Positions 32,527 to 40,036 of a stretch of 64,000 nt of DNA are shown piece by piece. The stretch comes from Flavobacterium ajazii (GTDB lineage: Bacteria > Bacteroidota > Bacteroidia > Flavobacteriales > Flavobacteriaceae). The stretch spans positions 310,001 through 374,000 of the forward strand of contig NZ_JAAEHL010000005.1 in the NCBI RefSeq assembly GCF_010614725.1, in the 5' to 3' direction. A model generated the notes under the pieces. That model made no database searches and was not told where the DNA came from. It saw nothing but the letters and a program-made list of their open reading frames with translations. How positions within the stretch are numbered: position 1 is the first letter of the stretch; each line of letters begins with the position of its first letter. The position numbers were made by a program, and so were the translations under genes.

Positions 32527-34095
32527 ATGGATGATTTAAAAACAAACGTAATTATTTACTGTCGTGTAAGTACAGATGAACAAGCACAAAAAGGATTTAG
32601 TTTAGATTATCAAGAAGAATCATTAAGGAAGTATTGTGATTCAATGAACTATAATATTGTTAAGGTCTATAGAGAAGACCACTCTGCAAAAAACTTCAAT
32701 AGACCTGAATGGTTAAAATTGAAAACTTATGTAAAATCGAATAAGCAAAATATACATAAAGTACTTTTTGCTAAATGGGATAGGTTTTCAAGGAATGTAG
32801 AACAAGCATTAACAGTATTGAGAGAGTTTGATTCAATAGGTGTTGAATTAAATGCGTCTGAACAATACTTAGATACTAGTAATTCAGATAATAAAATGGT
32901 GCTAACTATTTATTTAACTGCTGGAGAGGTAGAGAGAGACAAAATATCTAGTAGAACTATTGCGGGAACTTATAAAGCAAAAAGAGAGGGCTATTTTGTT
33001 GGAAAAGCTCCGTTTGGATATGATAACTTTAGAGATGAGCAAAAAAAATCAACTCTTAAACCGAACAATGATGCTTATTTGGTAAAGCGAGCATTCAAAG
33101 AAGTTGCAATGGGTATAGAGTCTGTTGAAGCAATAAGAAAAAAGCTAAAGCAAAATGGAATGGAGTTAAAGAAAAGCGCTTTTAGCGAACTTCTTAAAAA
33201 CATTGTCTACATAGGTAAGATAAGAGTTCCAGAATTTAAGAAGGAATCTGCCATGATAGTTGATGGTAAACACGAAGCTCTAATAGATTTGGAGACTTTT
33301 AATAAAGTTCAAAGTGTATTTAAAGGAAAAAGATGGCATGGAATCAAGCCAAGTCATAAAAATAATGACTTTCCAATGCGAGATTTTCTAACTTGTAGTG
33401 TCTGTGGTAATCAAATAACAGGTAGTAACTCTAAAGGTAGAACAAAGAAATATGCTTATTATCATTGCAGAAATAAATGTAAAACAAGAGTTTCTGTTGA
33501 TGATACACATCTTAAAATTGCAAGCATTCTTGGCGGTTTACAAATAAATGAGAATATTAAAGAATTGTTTTCTCATGTGTTAAAAGATTCCGAGTATCAA
33601 ATCAATAGAGATAAAATTACTCAATTGAAGGTTAAGATTGAGACTCAGAAAGATTTAAAAACTCTACTTGAAAATGCAGAAGATAGACTCTTGCGTGAGG
33701 ATATTGATAAAGAAACATTCAATAGTATGAAAGAACGTATCAATGGAAAATTAAACGTAGTGAACAATGAAATCGAGATACTTAGTACTAAAACAGATTC
33801 AATGAAAGCGTTTGTAGATTCAGGTCTTGAATTGCTTGTTAATCTGGATAAGTTGTTTCTAAATGGTGATTATGATGGAAAAAGAATTGTGGCGGGTTCA
33901 ATTTTCACTCAAAAACTAATTTTTGGGAATGATGATTGTCGAACCACTCAAGTGAATGAGGTAATTGAGGTTCTTACTAGGAATATCAAGGCTTCGGAAG
34001 GTGTTAAAAAACGAAAAGCCGTCAAAAATGACAGCTTTTCCGTTAATGTACCCGGAGCCGGAGTCGAACCGGCACGGTTTCCCACAGGTGTTTGA
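32527..34095 (+). CDS. Large serine recombinase (integrase) of the element
   Basis: 522 residues. Catalytic S15 in IIYCRVSTDEQ; resolvase domain to ~residue 150; recombinase domain ~160-270 (GKAPFGYDNF, YLVKRAF, YIGKIRVPEF); zinc ribbon C290-x-x-C293 ... C314-x3-C318; coiled coil ~355-415. This is the large-serine-integrase architecture. The 3' end crosses the attR core: residues up to 508 are element-encoded and the last 13 (GAGVEPARFPTGV) are antisense tRNA-Leu. In the circular form the frame would instead continue through the attL right arm to a 538-residue protein. Confidence 0.93.
   Translation: MDDLKTNVIIYCRVSTDEQAQKGFSLDYQEESLRKYCDSMNYNIVKVYREDHSAKNFNRPEWLKLKTYVKSNKQNIHKVLFAKWDRFSRNVEQALTVLREFDSIGVELNASEQYLDTSNSDNKMVLTIYLTAGEVERDKISSRTIAGTYKAKREGYFVGKAPFGYDNFRDEQKKSTLKPNNDAYLVKRAFKEVAMGIESVEAIRKKLKQNGMELKKSAFSELLKNIVYIGKIRVPEFKKESAMIVDGKHEALIDLETFNKVQSVFKGKRWHGIKPSHKNNDFPMRDFLTCSVCGNQITGSNSKGRTKKYAYYHCRNKCKTRVSVDDTHLKIASILGGLQINENIKELFSHVLKDSEYQINRDKITQLKVKIETQKDLKTLLENAEDRLLREDIDKETFNSMKERINGKLNVVNNEIEILSTKTDSMKAFVDSGLELLVNLDKLFLNGDYDGKRIVAGSIFTQKLIFGNDDCRTTQVNEVIEVLTRNIKASEGVKKRKAVKNDSFSVNVPGAGVEPARFPTGV
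34014..34052. repeat. attR core, 39-bp direct repeat
   Basis: Exact copy of 27420-27458. It lies at the 3' end of tRNA-Leu and provides that gene's rho-independent-type hairpin; at the same time it encodes recombinase codons 497-509. Confidence 0.85.
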
Positions 34096-34128
34096 GACCA
34101 GCGCGTCTACCAATTCCGCCATCCGGGC
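34049..34128 (-). tRNA. tRNA-Leu (CAA)
   Basis: 80-nt class II tRNA on the minus strand. Acceptor stem GCCCGGA pairs with TCCGGGT (terminal G-T), discriminator A. Anticodon loop CTCAAAC carries CAA. T arm GCCGG-TTCGACT-CCGGC. The anticodon stem CTGGT/ACCTG has one T-T mismatch. The 3' end overlaps the attR core by 4 nt, so the gene remains intact after integration. A minus-strand -7-like TACATTTG is at 34219-34212. Confidence 0.92.
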
Positions 34129-34285
34129 GTAGCAGACGAAAAAACAACCAAAAAGCGATTGCTTTAACGCAATAGAATAAACAATAATATGCTTATTCCT
34201 TTAACACGGTGCAAATGTAAAAAATAAAATTAAAAGTTCTACTAAAAATACTCAAAATTTTCCTTTCAGTCTCCAATAAATTTTA

Positions 34286-34293
34286 TAAATTTG
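34286..34293 (+). promoter_or_regulatory. -7 element (TAAATTTG) for prs
   Basis: TAAATTTG fits TAnnTTTG and is followed by a ~118-nt leader before the prs ATG at 34412. Confidence 0.5.
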
Positions 34294-34411
34294 CACCTCG
34301 TTAAAACGAAGCACACACAACTAACTACATCCGAGGCAGATAGGGAATTTGGGAAAAGAAAATAATTTAACCAAATCTACATGAAGCCAAGGAATAAAAC
34401 AACAAATTACA

Positions 34412-35353
34412 ATGTCGCACCTAGAACCAGAAGCTAAAATTTTTGCTTGTTCACAAAGTGTTTATCTTGCAGAAAAAATTGCAAAAGACTACGGGATTCC
34501 GTTAGGAAAAGTAACGATGTCAACGTATAGTGATGGAGAATTTCAGCCATCTTACGAAGAATCAATCAGAGGTTTACGAGTATTTATCGTATGTTCAACT
34601 TTTCCAAGTGCAGATAATCTGATGGAATTGTTGTTAATGATTGATGCAGCAAAACGTGCATCAGCAAGACATATTACGGCTGTTATGCCTTATTTTGGTT
34701 GGGCAAGACAGGACAGAAAAGACAAACCAAGAGTTCCTATTGGAGCTAAACTAGTAGCAAACCTACTAACAGCTGCAGGAGCGACAAGAATAATGACAAT
34801 GGATTTGCATGCAGACCAGATTCAGGGATTCTTTGAAAAACCAGTAGATCATTTATTTGCATCTACAATCTTTTTACCATACGTAGAGAGTTTAAATTTA
34901 GAAAATCTAACCATTGCATCTCCAGATATGGGAGGTTCAAAAAGAGCATACGCTTACTCTAAGTTTTTAGAATCAGATGTAGTAATCTGTTACAAACAAA
35001 GAAAAGCAGCCAACGTTATTGACACTATGGAACTAATTGGCGAAGTAAAAGGACGTAACGTAATCTTAGTAGACGACATGATCGATACAGGAGGAACTTT
35101 AGCGAAAGCGGCAGACCTAATGATCGAAAAAGGAGCACTAAGTGTAAGAGCAATTTGTACACACGCTATTTTATCTGGAGGTGCGTATGAAAAAATTGAA
35201 AACTCTAAATTAACTGAGTTAATCGTTACCGATTCAATTCCGTTAAAGAGAGAATCAAACAAAATAAAAGTGGTAAGCTGTGCGCCTCTATTTGCAGAGG
35301 TTATGCAGATGGTTCACCACAACAATTCCATCAGTGGAAAATTTATAATGTAA
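34412..35353 (+). CDS. prs: Ribose-phosphate pyrophosphokinase
   Basis: 313 residues. PRPP synthase transfers pyrophosphate from ATP to ribose-5-phosphate, feeding purine, pyrimidine, His, Trp and NAD synthesis. Motifs: FSDGE-like YSDGEFQPSYEESIRG, YFGWARQDRKDKPRVPI (ATP loop), MDLHADQIQGFF, and the PRPP-binding VILVDDMIDTGGTL. All present; typical class I length. The downstream rplY/ctc gene is 67 bp away. Confidence 0.97.
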   Translation: MSHLEPEAKIFACSQSVYLAEKIAKDYGIPLGKVTMSTYSDGEFQPSYEESIRGLRVFIVCSTFPSADNLMELLLMIDAAKRASARHITAVMPYFGWARQDRKDKPRVPIGAKLVANLLTAAGATRIMTMDLHADQIQGFFEKPVDHLFASTIFLPYVESLNLENLTIASPDMGGSKRAYAYSKFLESDVVICYKQRKAANVIDTMELIGEVKGRNVILVDDMIDTGGTLAKAADLMIEKGALSVRAICTHAILSGGAYEKIENSKLTELIVTDSIPLKRESNKIKVVSCAPLFAEVMQMVHHNNSISGKFIM

Positions 35354-35420
35354 TAACTGCTCAAAAGCTTTTATAGCATTTTAAAGAAGAATATTTATTT
35401 AATAACTATATTTTTTTACA

Positions 35421-36032
35421 ATGAAATCGATTACAATTAAAGGATCAGAAAGAGAAAGCGTGGGCAAAGTGTCAACTAAAGCCTTACGTAATGCTGGAGC
35501 GGTTCCTTGCGTGTTATACGGAGGAAATCAGGCAGTACACTTCTCAGCAGACGCTGCAGCGTTCAAAAACTTGGTTTACACTCCAAATGCACACACAGTT
35601 GTGATTGAGCTTGGAAAAGGAAAATCATTCAATGCAATTTTGCAAGACATCCAGGTTCACCCAGTTACTGACAAAATTTTACACATTGACTTCTTCCAAT
35701 TATTTGATGACAAAGAAATCACTATGGAAGTTCCTGTAAAAATCGTTGGTACATCTAAAGGTGTTCTTGCGGGAGGTGTTTTACGTTTAAACCAACGTAA
35801 ATTAAAAGTAAAAGCTTTACCAGCAAATCTTCCTGATTTTGTTGAAGCTGACATCTCTCCACTTGAAATGGGTAACAAATTATACGTTACTAAAGTTGGA
35901 AAACCAGAATACAAAATTATGCACCCGGACAACACTGTTGTTTGTCAGGTAAGAATCTCTCGTGCTGCTATGAAAGCTGCTCAGGAGGCTGCAAAAGCTG
36001 CAAAAGCTCCTGCAAAAGGAAAGAAAAAATAA
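35421..36032 (+). CDS. rplY: 50S ribosomal protein L25/general stress protein Ctc
   Basis: 203 residues. The N-terminal L25 domain binds 5S rRNA ([43 protein letters not shown]); the C-terminal TL5-type beta domain ([19 protein letters not shown]) makes the long Ctc form. An Ala/Lys-rich tail ends the protein. The prs-ctc-pth order is a common bacterial cluster and matches here. Confidence 0.95.
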   Translation: MKSITIKGSERESVGKVSTKALRNAGAVPCVLYGGNQAVHFSADAAAFKNLVYTPNAHTVVIELGKGKSFNAILQDIQVHPVTDKILHIDFFQLFDDKEITMEVPVKIVGTSKGVLAGGVLRLNQRKLKVKALPANLPDFVEADISPLEMGNKLYVTKVGKPEYKIMHPDNTVVCQVRISRAAMKAAQEAAKAAKAPAKGKKK

Positions 36033-36053
36033 TTTTTTTCAGCTACTCAATAC

Positions 36054-36088
36054 AAAAGCATCAATCGAAAGGTTGGTGCTTTTTTTTT
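36054..36088 (+). terminator. Terminator of prs-rplY
   Basis: AAGCATCAATC-GAAA-GGTTGGTGCTT followed by eight T. Confidence 0.88.
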
Positions 36089-36174
36089 GAAAGTTCTGAG
36101 TTGCTAAGATCCTAAGTTTTCTGATGTCAGGCTAAGTGAAGTCAAAACCTTGTCTCTTTGTAATTAGTTTTTTT

Positions 36175-36281
36175 AGGAGCAGAAACATTCAGCTTTTTAG
36201 GACCACACGTTCCTGCCATCCGCTGTATCTTTTCCTGACTAAAAAAGCCAGAAAAAGGATGCCGCTTCTGTCAGGGCTAGC
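36175..36281 (+). ncRNA. Structured spacer element, possible flavo-1-type RNA, copy 2
   Basis: It shares AGGAGC, TTCCTGCCATCCGC (TTCCTGCTATTCG in copy 1), ATCTTTT, AAAAAGGAT and GGGCTAG with 4227-4309. ATCTTTTCCTG can pair with CAGAAAAAGGAT, and CCTG with CAGG, giving a long interrupted stem. Between rplY and pth on the plus strand; same caveat about the family name. Confidence 0.5.
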
Positions 36282-36416
36282 GAGAAAGTATCTTTTTTAT
36301 AAGACTCTAAGCTTCTTAATACTTTCTTTACGATTCTTTGTGGTTAAGCTACAGTCAGCAAACAATTATCTAATTATCAAATTGCCACATTCCCTAATTA
36401 GCCTTACTTTTGTCAA
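36282..36416. other. Spacer between the structured element and pth
   Basis: AT-rich and mostly featureless apart from the pth promoter. With the terminator and structured element it fills the ~380-bp rplY-pth gap; a 94-codon open frame there has no protein-like character. Confidence 0.4.
36382..36412 (+). promoter_or_regulatory. Promoter overlapping the annotated pth start
   Basis: TTG (36382-36384), 20 bp, TACTTTTG (36405-36412). The predicted first transcribed base is at or just after the ATG at 36417, so pth is either leaderless or starts lower down. Confidence 0.55.
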
Positions 36417-37091
36417 ATGATAAAATGGATAAACAACCTGTTTTCATCAACACCAAAAGAAGAAAACACAGACAATATAAAAACGGAGGTTCATGAACAC
36501 CCAAAAAACAATATAAAAAACGTGAGTAAAAAATATTTAATCGTCGGATTAGGAAATATCGGAGCCGAATACGTAAACACGAGACACAATATCGGATTTA
36601 AAGTTTTGGACTTTTTAGCCAAAAAAGAAAGCCTTTCATTCGAAACCGTAAAATTGGGCGCTTTAGCTGAATATAAATTCAAAGGAAGAACTTTCTTTTT
36701 ACTTAAGCCGAACACTTATATGAATCTTAGTGGTAAAGCCGTAAAATACTGGATGGATAAAGAAAACATTCCGCTAGAGAATATTTTAATAATTACAGAC
36801 GATTTAAACCTTTCTTTCGGAACAATCAGAATCAAGCCAAAAGGAAGTGATGGCGGGCATAACGGCTTAAAAAACATCAATTTGGTTTTAAATACTCAAC
36901 AATATACCCGTTTCAGATTTGGCATCAGCGATCAGTTCAAAAAAGGACAGCAGGTAGATTATGTTTTAGGAGAATGGGACGAAGAAGAAAAAACAAAACT
37001 CCCGGAGCGTTTAGAAATTTCTGCAGAAATCATCAAAACTTTCGGAACAGCCGGATTAGAAAATACCATGACAACTTTTAACGGAAAATAA
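36417..37091 (+). CDS. pth: Peptidyl-tRNA hydrolase
   Basis: Cleaves peptidyl-tRNA released by stalled ribosomes. Core motifs: YLIVGLGNIGAEYVNTRHNIGF (catalytic H57), FLLKPNTYMNLSG, IITDDLNL, RIKPKGSDGGHNGLKNI. From the ATG at 36417 it has 224 residues, including a ~35-residue polar N-terminal extension (SSTPKEENTDNIKTEVHEHP). An in-frame GTG at 36522 would give a 189-residue canonical Pth. The promoter position leaves no leader for the longer form, so the true start is uncertain. Confidence 0.93.
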   Translation: MIKWINNLFSSTPKEENTDNIKTEVHEHPKNNIKNVSKKYLIVGLGNIGAEYVNTRHNIGFKVLDFLAKKESLSFETVKLGALAEYKFKGRTFFLLKPNTYMNLSGKAVKYWMDKENIPLENILIITDDLNLSFGTIRIKPKGSDGGHNGLKNINLVLNTQQYTRFRFGISDQFKKGQQVDYVLGEWDEEEKTKLPERLEISAEIIKTFGTAGLENTMTTFNGK

Positions 37092-37186
37092 AGATTTACA
37101 AGTATTTAATCTTAAAAAAAACAAATTATCAATTAATTAAATTGAATTATAACGAAATAGTATTTTCTATTCCAAAGTTAAATGTA

Positions 37187-37194
37187 TAAATTTG
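37187..37194 (+). promoter_or_regulatory. -7 element (TAAATTTG) for sod
   Basis: TAAATTTG fits TAnnTTTG, 33 bp upstream of the ATG. Confidence 0.5.
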
Positions 37195-37227
37195 GATAAA
37201 TTATTATAAATCATAAAATCATATACC

Positions 37228-37839
37228 ATGGCTTTTGAATTACCACAATTACCTTATGCATATGACGCATTAGAACCACATATTGATGCGCGCACAATGG
37301 AAATCCACCATTCTAAACATCATAATGCTTACACAACAAATCTTAATGCTGCAATTGCAGGTACAGATTTAGAAGGAAAAACAATAGAAAATATCTTAAT
37401 CAATTTAGATAAATCTAACGCAGCTGTTCGTAATAACGGTGGAGGTTTTTACAACCACAACTTATTCTGGACAGTTATGTCTCCAAACGGAGGCGGATTA
37501 CCAACAGGTGATTTGTTAGCTGCAATTGAAGCTTCTTTTGGAACTTTTGAAGAGTTTAAAGCAAAATTCGCTAAAGCTGGTGCAACACAATTTGGTTCTG
37601 GATGGGCTTGGTTAACAGTTCAAAAAGGAGGAAAATTAGAAGTTGTAGGTACTCCAAATCAGGACAATCCATTAATGCCAGAAGCTGCTGGTAACGGTGG
37701 AACTCCAATCTTAGGAATGGATGTTTGGGAACATGCTTACTACCTAAACTACCAAAACAGAAGACCTGATTATATTGAAGCTTTCTTCAGTGTAATCAAC
37801 TGGACAGAAGTTGCAAGAAGATTTGCTTTAGACAAATAA
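37228..37839 (+). CDS. Fe/Mn superoxide dismutase
   Basis: 203 residues; converts superoxide to peroxide and oxygen in the cytosol. Metal ligands H27, H78, D165 and H169 ([10 protein letters not shown]) are intact, with the N-terminal HHSKHHNAY and central NHNLFW and GSGWAWL motifs. Metal preference (Fe, Mn or cambialistic) cannot be settled by eye. Monocistronic with its own terminator. Confidence 0.96.
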   Translation: MAFELPQLPYAYDALEPHIDARTMEIHHSKHHNAYTTNLNAAIAGTDLEGKTIENILINLDKSNAAVRNNGGGFYNHNLFWTVMSPNGGGLPTGDLLAAIEASFGTFEEFKAKFAKAGATQFGSGWAWLTVQKGGKLEVVGTPNQDNPLMPEAAGNGGTPILGMDVWEHAYYLNYQNRRPDYIEAFFSVINWTEVARRFALDK

Positions 37840-37857
37840 TCTTTTCAACATATAACA

Positions 37858-37899
37858 AAAAAACCGATTAGTTCATTTCTGAACTAATCGGTTTTTTTA
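37858..37899 (+). terminator. Terminator of sod
   Basis: AAAAAACCGATTAGTTCA pairs with TGAACTAATCGGTTTTTT. Confidence 0.93.
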
Positions 37900-38185
37900 T
37901 TGAACCGACGAATGTACTTTAAATCTTTTGTAAAAATATTTGCCTCTACCATTTTTATGATACCGATACTTTATGTACCATCAAACACTTATAAATTAAT
38001 CTACTAGAAAAGACTGGAACTGGAATCATACATTTGTTTTAGAATTGATATTCACAGGACACATCAAAATATGAAATAAAAATACTACAATTTATGTTTT
38101 TTGGTTTGAAAAATTATCTATTTTTGATATTCTTATTACTGAATTACAATTCAGTAATCCATTTAACTTTCAAACTAAAAACTAT
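37900..38185. other. Spacer between sod and the DUF885 gene
   Basis: AT-rich, no ORF. The only structure is the sod terminator; TATTTTTG-like words around 38112 could be the DUF885 promoter, unconvincing. Confidence 0.4.
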
Positions 38186-39943
38186 ATGAAAAAACTTTTT
38201 TTTTCCTGCTTTTTATTTGTTATTCTCTTTAGCTGTAATAAAAAACAAGAGAATAATGATACTTCAGGATCTGGTGATGAAGCTTTTTTAAAACTATCTG
38301 AAAAATATATTAGTGAAAGTCTCGAATTTAACCCTCAATTTGGTGTCTATTTAGGATTTCATGAATATGATGGCAAATTGGGCCATTTTAACAAAACAGA
38401 TTTGGACAAAAGACTTGCTTCTCTTAAAAAATACGATCAGCAATTCTCGGCAATTGATTCTGCTTCCTTGAGTAAAAAAATATACTATGATTGGAAAATC
38501 ATTAAATCAAATGTAAAAAATGAGTTGTTTTCATTTGAAGATTTAAAAATTTACAGCAAAAACCCAATGATTTATGCCGGAACAATTGATGTAAACATTT
38601 ATATTCAGCGTAATTTCGCCCCTATTGAACAACAGATACAATCAATTATTGCAATCGAAAAATCGGCACCGCAATTTTTTAAAGATGCTAAGGCAAACTT
38701 AGAAGATTCTCTTGCCTTACCTCATGTTCAACTTGCTATCGATATTGCAAAAGGTTCGGCTTCGTTTTTAGGCAATGATCTTTTAGTAGCTCTAAAAAAT
38801 GTAAAAAACGATACTTTAATGAAGTCTTTTAACGATGCGAATAAAAAAGCTATCGCCGCAATTAATGATTTTGCTGTTTTTTTAGAAAAAGAAAAACTAC
38901 CCAAAGCCAACAATAAATATGCAATTGGCGCCGAGAATTATAAAAAAATGCTGCTTTATCAGGAAGATATAAAGTTATCTCCAGATGAAATTTTGGCTAT
39001 CGGTTTAAAGGAATTAAAAAAAGAACAGGCTTCATTTGATGCTGCAGCAAAAATCATCAACCCAAATAAAAAACCAATTGATGTATACAACGACATGCAA
39101 AAGGAGCATCCTACTGCTGAAAATTTGATTCCACATGCCCGAAAAAATATTGAAGCCATTCGGCAATATTTAATCGATCACAAAATAGTGACAATGCCAT
39201 CTGAAGTACGTGTTAAAATTAAGGAAACCCCTGCCTATGCAAGAGCTACAAGTACCGCATCTATGGATTCACCAGGGCCTTTTGAAACGAAAGCGACTCA
39301 AGCTTTTTACTACATTACACCTGTTGACCCAAAATGGACATCCAAGCAAAAAGAAGACTGGCTGGCGCAATTTAATTATTATACAACCGATATTGTTTCT
39401 ATACATGAGGCTTATCCGGGACATTATACCCAATTTTTGCATTCGAATGCCTCAAAAACTTCAAAAATTCAAAAGGTTTTTATGAGTTATTGTTTTGTGG
39501 AAGGCTGGGCACATTACACTGAAAAAATGATGATTGATGAAGGTTACGGAAATACAGGAGATCCAATTAAAGCCGCAAAATACCGTTTGGCACAATCCGG
39601 TGATGCTCTTTTAAGAATTTGCCGTTTGTGCGTATCCATCAATACGCATTGTCTTGGAATGAATGTCGATGATGCCACACAATTTTTCATGGATAACTGG
39701 TATCAGGGCGACAAACCTTCACGCCAGGAAGCTATGCGTGGAACTTATGATCCGGGTTATTTATTTTATACATTAGGAAAACTACAGATTTTAAAACTCC
39801 GTGAGGACTATAAAAAACAAGAAGGAAGCAATTATAGCCTGCAAAAATTTAATGACGCAATGCTAGATAACGGAATGCCTCCAATTCAAATCATGAGAGA
39901 AATATTACTGAAAGATGAAAAAATCTGGAACAACATTTTATAA
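38186..39943 (+). CDS. DUF885 family lipoprotein, putative metallopeptidase
   Basis: 585 residues. Lipoprotein signal ends FVILFSC (C17). The DUF885 C-terminal half contains the zinc-type motif H407-E-A-Y-P-G-H413 (SIHEAYPGHYTQF) and VEGWAHYTEKMM, RLAQSGDALLRICRL and EAMRGTYDPGYLFYTLGKLQI, as in other family members that behave like M32/M3-type peptidases. Probably anchored in the outer membrane facing the periplasm. Substrate unknown. Confidence 0.9.
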   Translation: MKKLFFSCFLFVILFSCNKKQENNDTSGSGDEAFLKLSEKYISESLEFNPQFGVYLGFHEYDGKLGHFNKTDLDKRLASLKKYDQQFSAIDSASLSKKIYYDWKIIKSNVKNELFSFEDLKIYSKNPMIYAGTIDVNIYIQRNFAPIEQQIQSIIAIEKSAPQFFKDAKANLEDSLALPHVQLAIDIAKGSASFLGNDLLVALKNVKNDTLMKSFNDANKKAIAAINDFAVFLEKEKLPKANNKYAIGAENYKKMLLYQEDIKLSPDEILAIGLKELKKEQASFDAAAKIINPNKKPIDVYNDMQKEHPTAENLIPHARKNIEAIRQYLIDHKIVTMPSEVRVKIKETPAYARATSTASMDSPGPFETKATQAFYYITPVDPKWTSKQKEDWLAQFNYYTTDIVSIHEAYPGHYTQFLHSNASKTSKIQKVFMSYCFVEGWAHYTEKMMIDEGYGNTGDPIKAAKYRLAQSGDALLRICRLCVSINTHCLGMNVDDATQFFMDNWYQGDKPSRQEAMRGTYDPGYLFYTLGKLQILKLREDYKKQEGSNYSLQKFNDAMLDNGMPPIQIMREILLKDEKIWNNIL

Positions 39944-39974
39944 ACTGGTTTTCAAATTGAGTTTATGATAAATA

Positions 39975-40020
39975 AAAAAAATCCCGTTTAATTTTTAGAG
40001 AATTTAAACGGGATTTTTTA
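39975..40020. terminator. Bidirectional terminator
   Basis: AAAAAATCCCGTTTAA pairs with TTTAAACGGGATTTTTT between convergent genes. Confidence 0.93.
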
Positions 40021-40036
40021 TGCTTTAAGATGAAAA

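Larger units (their letters stand above)
27420..34052. mobile_element. 6.6-kb integrated element at tRNA-Leu(CAA)
   Basis: Bounded by exact 39-bp direct repeats; the right copy abuts the 3' end of tRNA-Leu(CAA). Contents left to right: HTH-HUH Rep-like gene with two small downstream ORFs, small serine recombinase, two unknown ORFs, XRE regulator, lipoprotein, ~1 kb hairpin-rich noncoding stretch, 48-codon ORF, large serine recombinase. There is no relaxase, mating-pair or virion gene, so it looks like a minimal integrative element (IME or satellite type) that would rely on a helper to move. Base composition is visibly more AT-rich than the flanks. Confidence 0.85.

Noticed and set aside
27420..34052. 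Prophage
   Set aside because: No capsid, terminase, tail or lysis genes; only recombinases, a Rep-like gene and small ORFs.
27420..34052. Conjugative element (ICE)
   Set aside because: No relaxase with MOB motifs, no coupling protein, no Tra genes in 6.6 kb.
33916..34122. 68-codon minus-strand ORF (MAELVDALVSNTC...) over the recombinase end and tRNA-Leu
   Set aside because: It is the sense reading of tRNA-Leu plus antisense recombinase; a common spurious ORF.
36136..36420. 94-codon ORF between rplY and pth
   Set aside because: It spans the structured repeat element and has no protein-like features.
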